A stretch of DNA of 19,475 bases from Deltaproteobacteria bacterium (GTDB lineage Bacteria; Desulfobacterota_C; Deferrisomatia; Deferrisomatales; JACRMM01): contig JACRCS010000416.1 in the NCBI GenBank assembly GCA_016218905.1, positions 1 through 19,475 of the forward strand, written 5' to 3'. Shown here piece by piece: positions 19,394 through 19,475 of the stretch. The notes below the pieces were generated by a model, which had not been told where the DNA came from, searched no databases, and worked only from the letters and a program-made list of their open reading frames with translations. The first letter of the stretch is position 1, and each line of letters begins with the position of its first letter. The position numbers were made by a program, and so were the translations under genes.

Positions 19394-19475
19394 CTAGAAG
19401 GGAGCTCGGTCCAGCATGCTCTGGAGAACTGCAGCGAGGTCCGGTTGATCGTGCATGAGCTGGCGGACTCGTTGC
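19394..19475 (-). CDS. Possible C-terminal end of an unidentified protein, 5' part outside window
   Basis: On the minus strand an open frame enters from the right edge and ends at a TAG at 19394-19396. Its 26 complete codons read QRVRQLMHDQPDLAAVLQSM and then LDRAPF, a composition typical of a helical C-terminus. It is too short to assign. The stretch 19163-19393 holds the hairpins and a direct repeat TGCCCCCAG (19313-19321 and 19325-19333) but no other gene. Confidence 0.35.
   Translation of the reverse strand, partial: QRVRQLMHDQPDLAAVLQSMLDRAPF

Noticed and set aside
19301..19400. Possible tRNA or attachment site near the right end (GCGGGTTCC, repeated TGCCCCCAG)
   Set aside because: I could not fold a cloverleaf or find an anticodon stem; the repeat is only nine bases.

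Overview
This window looks like the replication-origin region of a GC-rich, probably Gram-negative, respiratory bacterium. The evidence is a complete dnaA-dnaN-recF-gyrB block with DnaA-box clusters, an 805-residue GyrB (the long form common in Gram-negatives), and a membrane-anchored periplasmic multihaem cytochrome. The metabolic genes suit an anaerobic or facultative fatty-acid oxidiser. I cannot fix the phylum from sequence alone; Acidobacteriota, Methylomirabilota or a deltaproteobacterial-type lineage are possible, and this is inference.

Left half (1-9945, minus strand). This reads as one long fatty-acid oxidation and electron-transfer gene set, in transcription order: an XRE-cupin regulator, acetyl-CoA acetyltransferase-type thiolase, 3-hydroxybutyryl-CoA dehydrogenase, enoyl-CoA hydratase, acyl-CoA dehydrogenase, EtfB, EtfA, a membrane FeS oxidoreductase of the ETF:menaquinone oxidoreductase (EMO) type, a multihaem cytochrome c, and a 4Fe-4S ferredoxin-like subunit cut by the window edge. 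Together they cover beta-oxidation of short acyl-CoA from acyl-CoA to acetyl-CoA and the path of its electrons: acyl-CoA dehydrogenase to EtfAB to EMO to quinone, then probably to the cytochrome/FeS module. Hairpins after the hydratase gene and a block of GGTTCTCGG-type repeats before etfB may divide the set into sub-operons. A sigma70-like promoter with several ACCGT/ACGGT half-sites precedes the regulator.

Middle (9946-12763). An intergenic stretch is followed by an uncharacterised basic-N-terminus protein on the minus strand. Next come the divergent dnaA with four DnaA-type boxes just upstream, and a 221-bp dnaA-dnaN gap with more boxes and an AT-richer end, the likely oriC.

Right part (12764-19475, mostly plus strand). 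dnaN, recF and gyrB are tightly packed. Two nucleotides after the gyrB stop lie two consecutive MNT nucleotidyltransferase/HEPN pairs. The first HEPN gene is frameshifted; the second pair is intact and resembles MntA-HepT. The pairs are followed by a decayed second copy of the last 200 bp of gyrB, so the toxin-antitoxin tandem sits between two direct repeats of the gyrB 3' end. This arrangement suggests insertion at, or duplication of, the gyrB tail, and is the most interesting structure here. A strong hairpin follows the second copy, and the window ends with a possible C-terminal fragment of a minus-strand gene.
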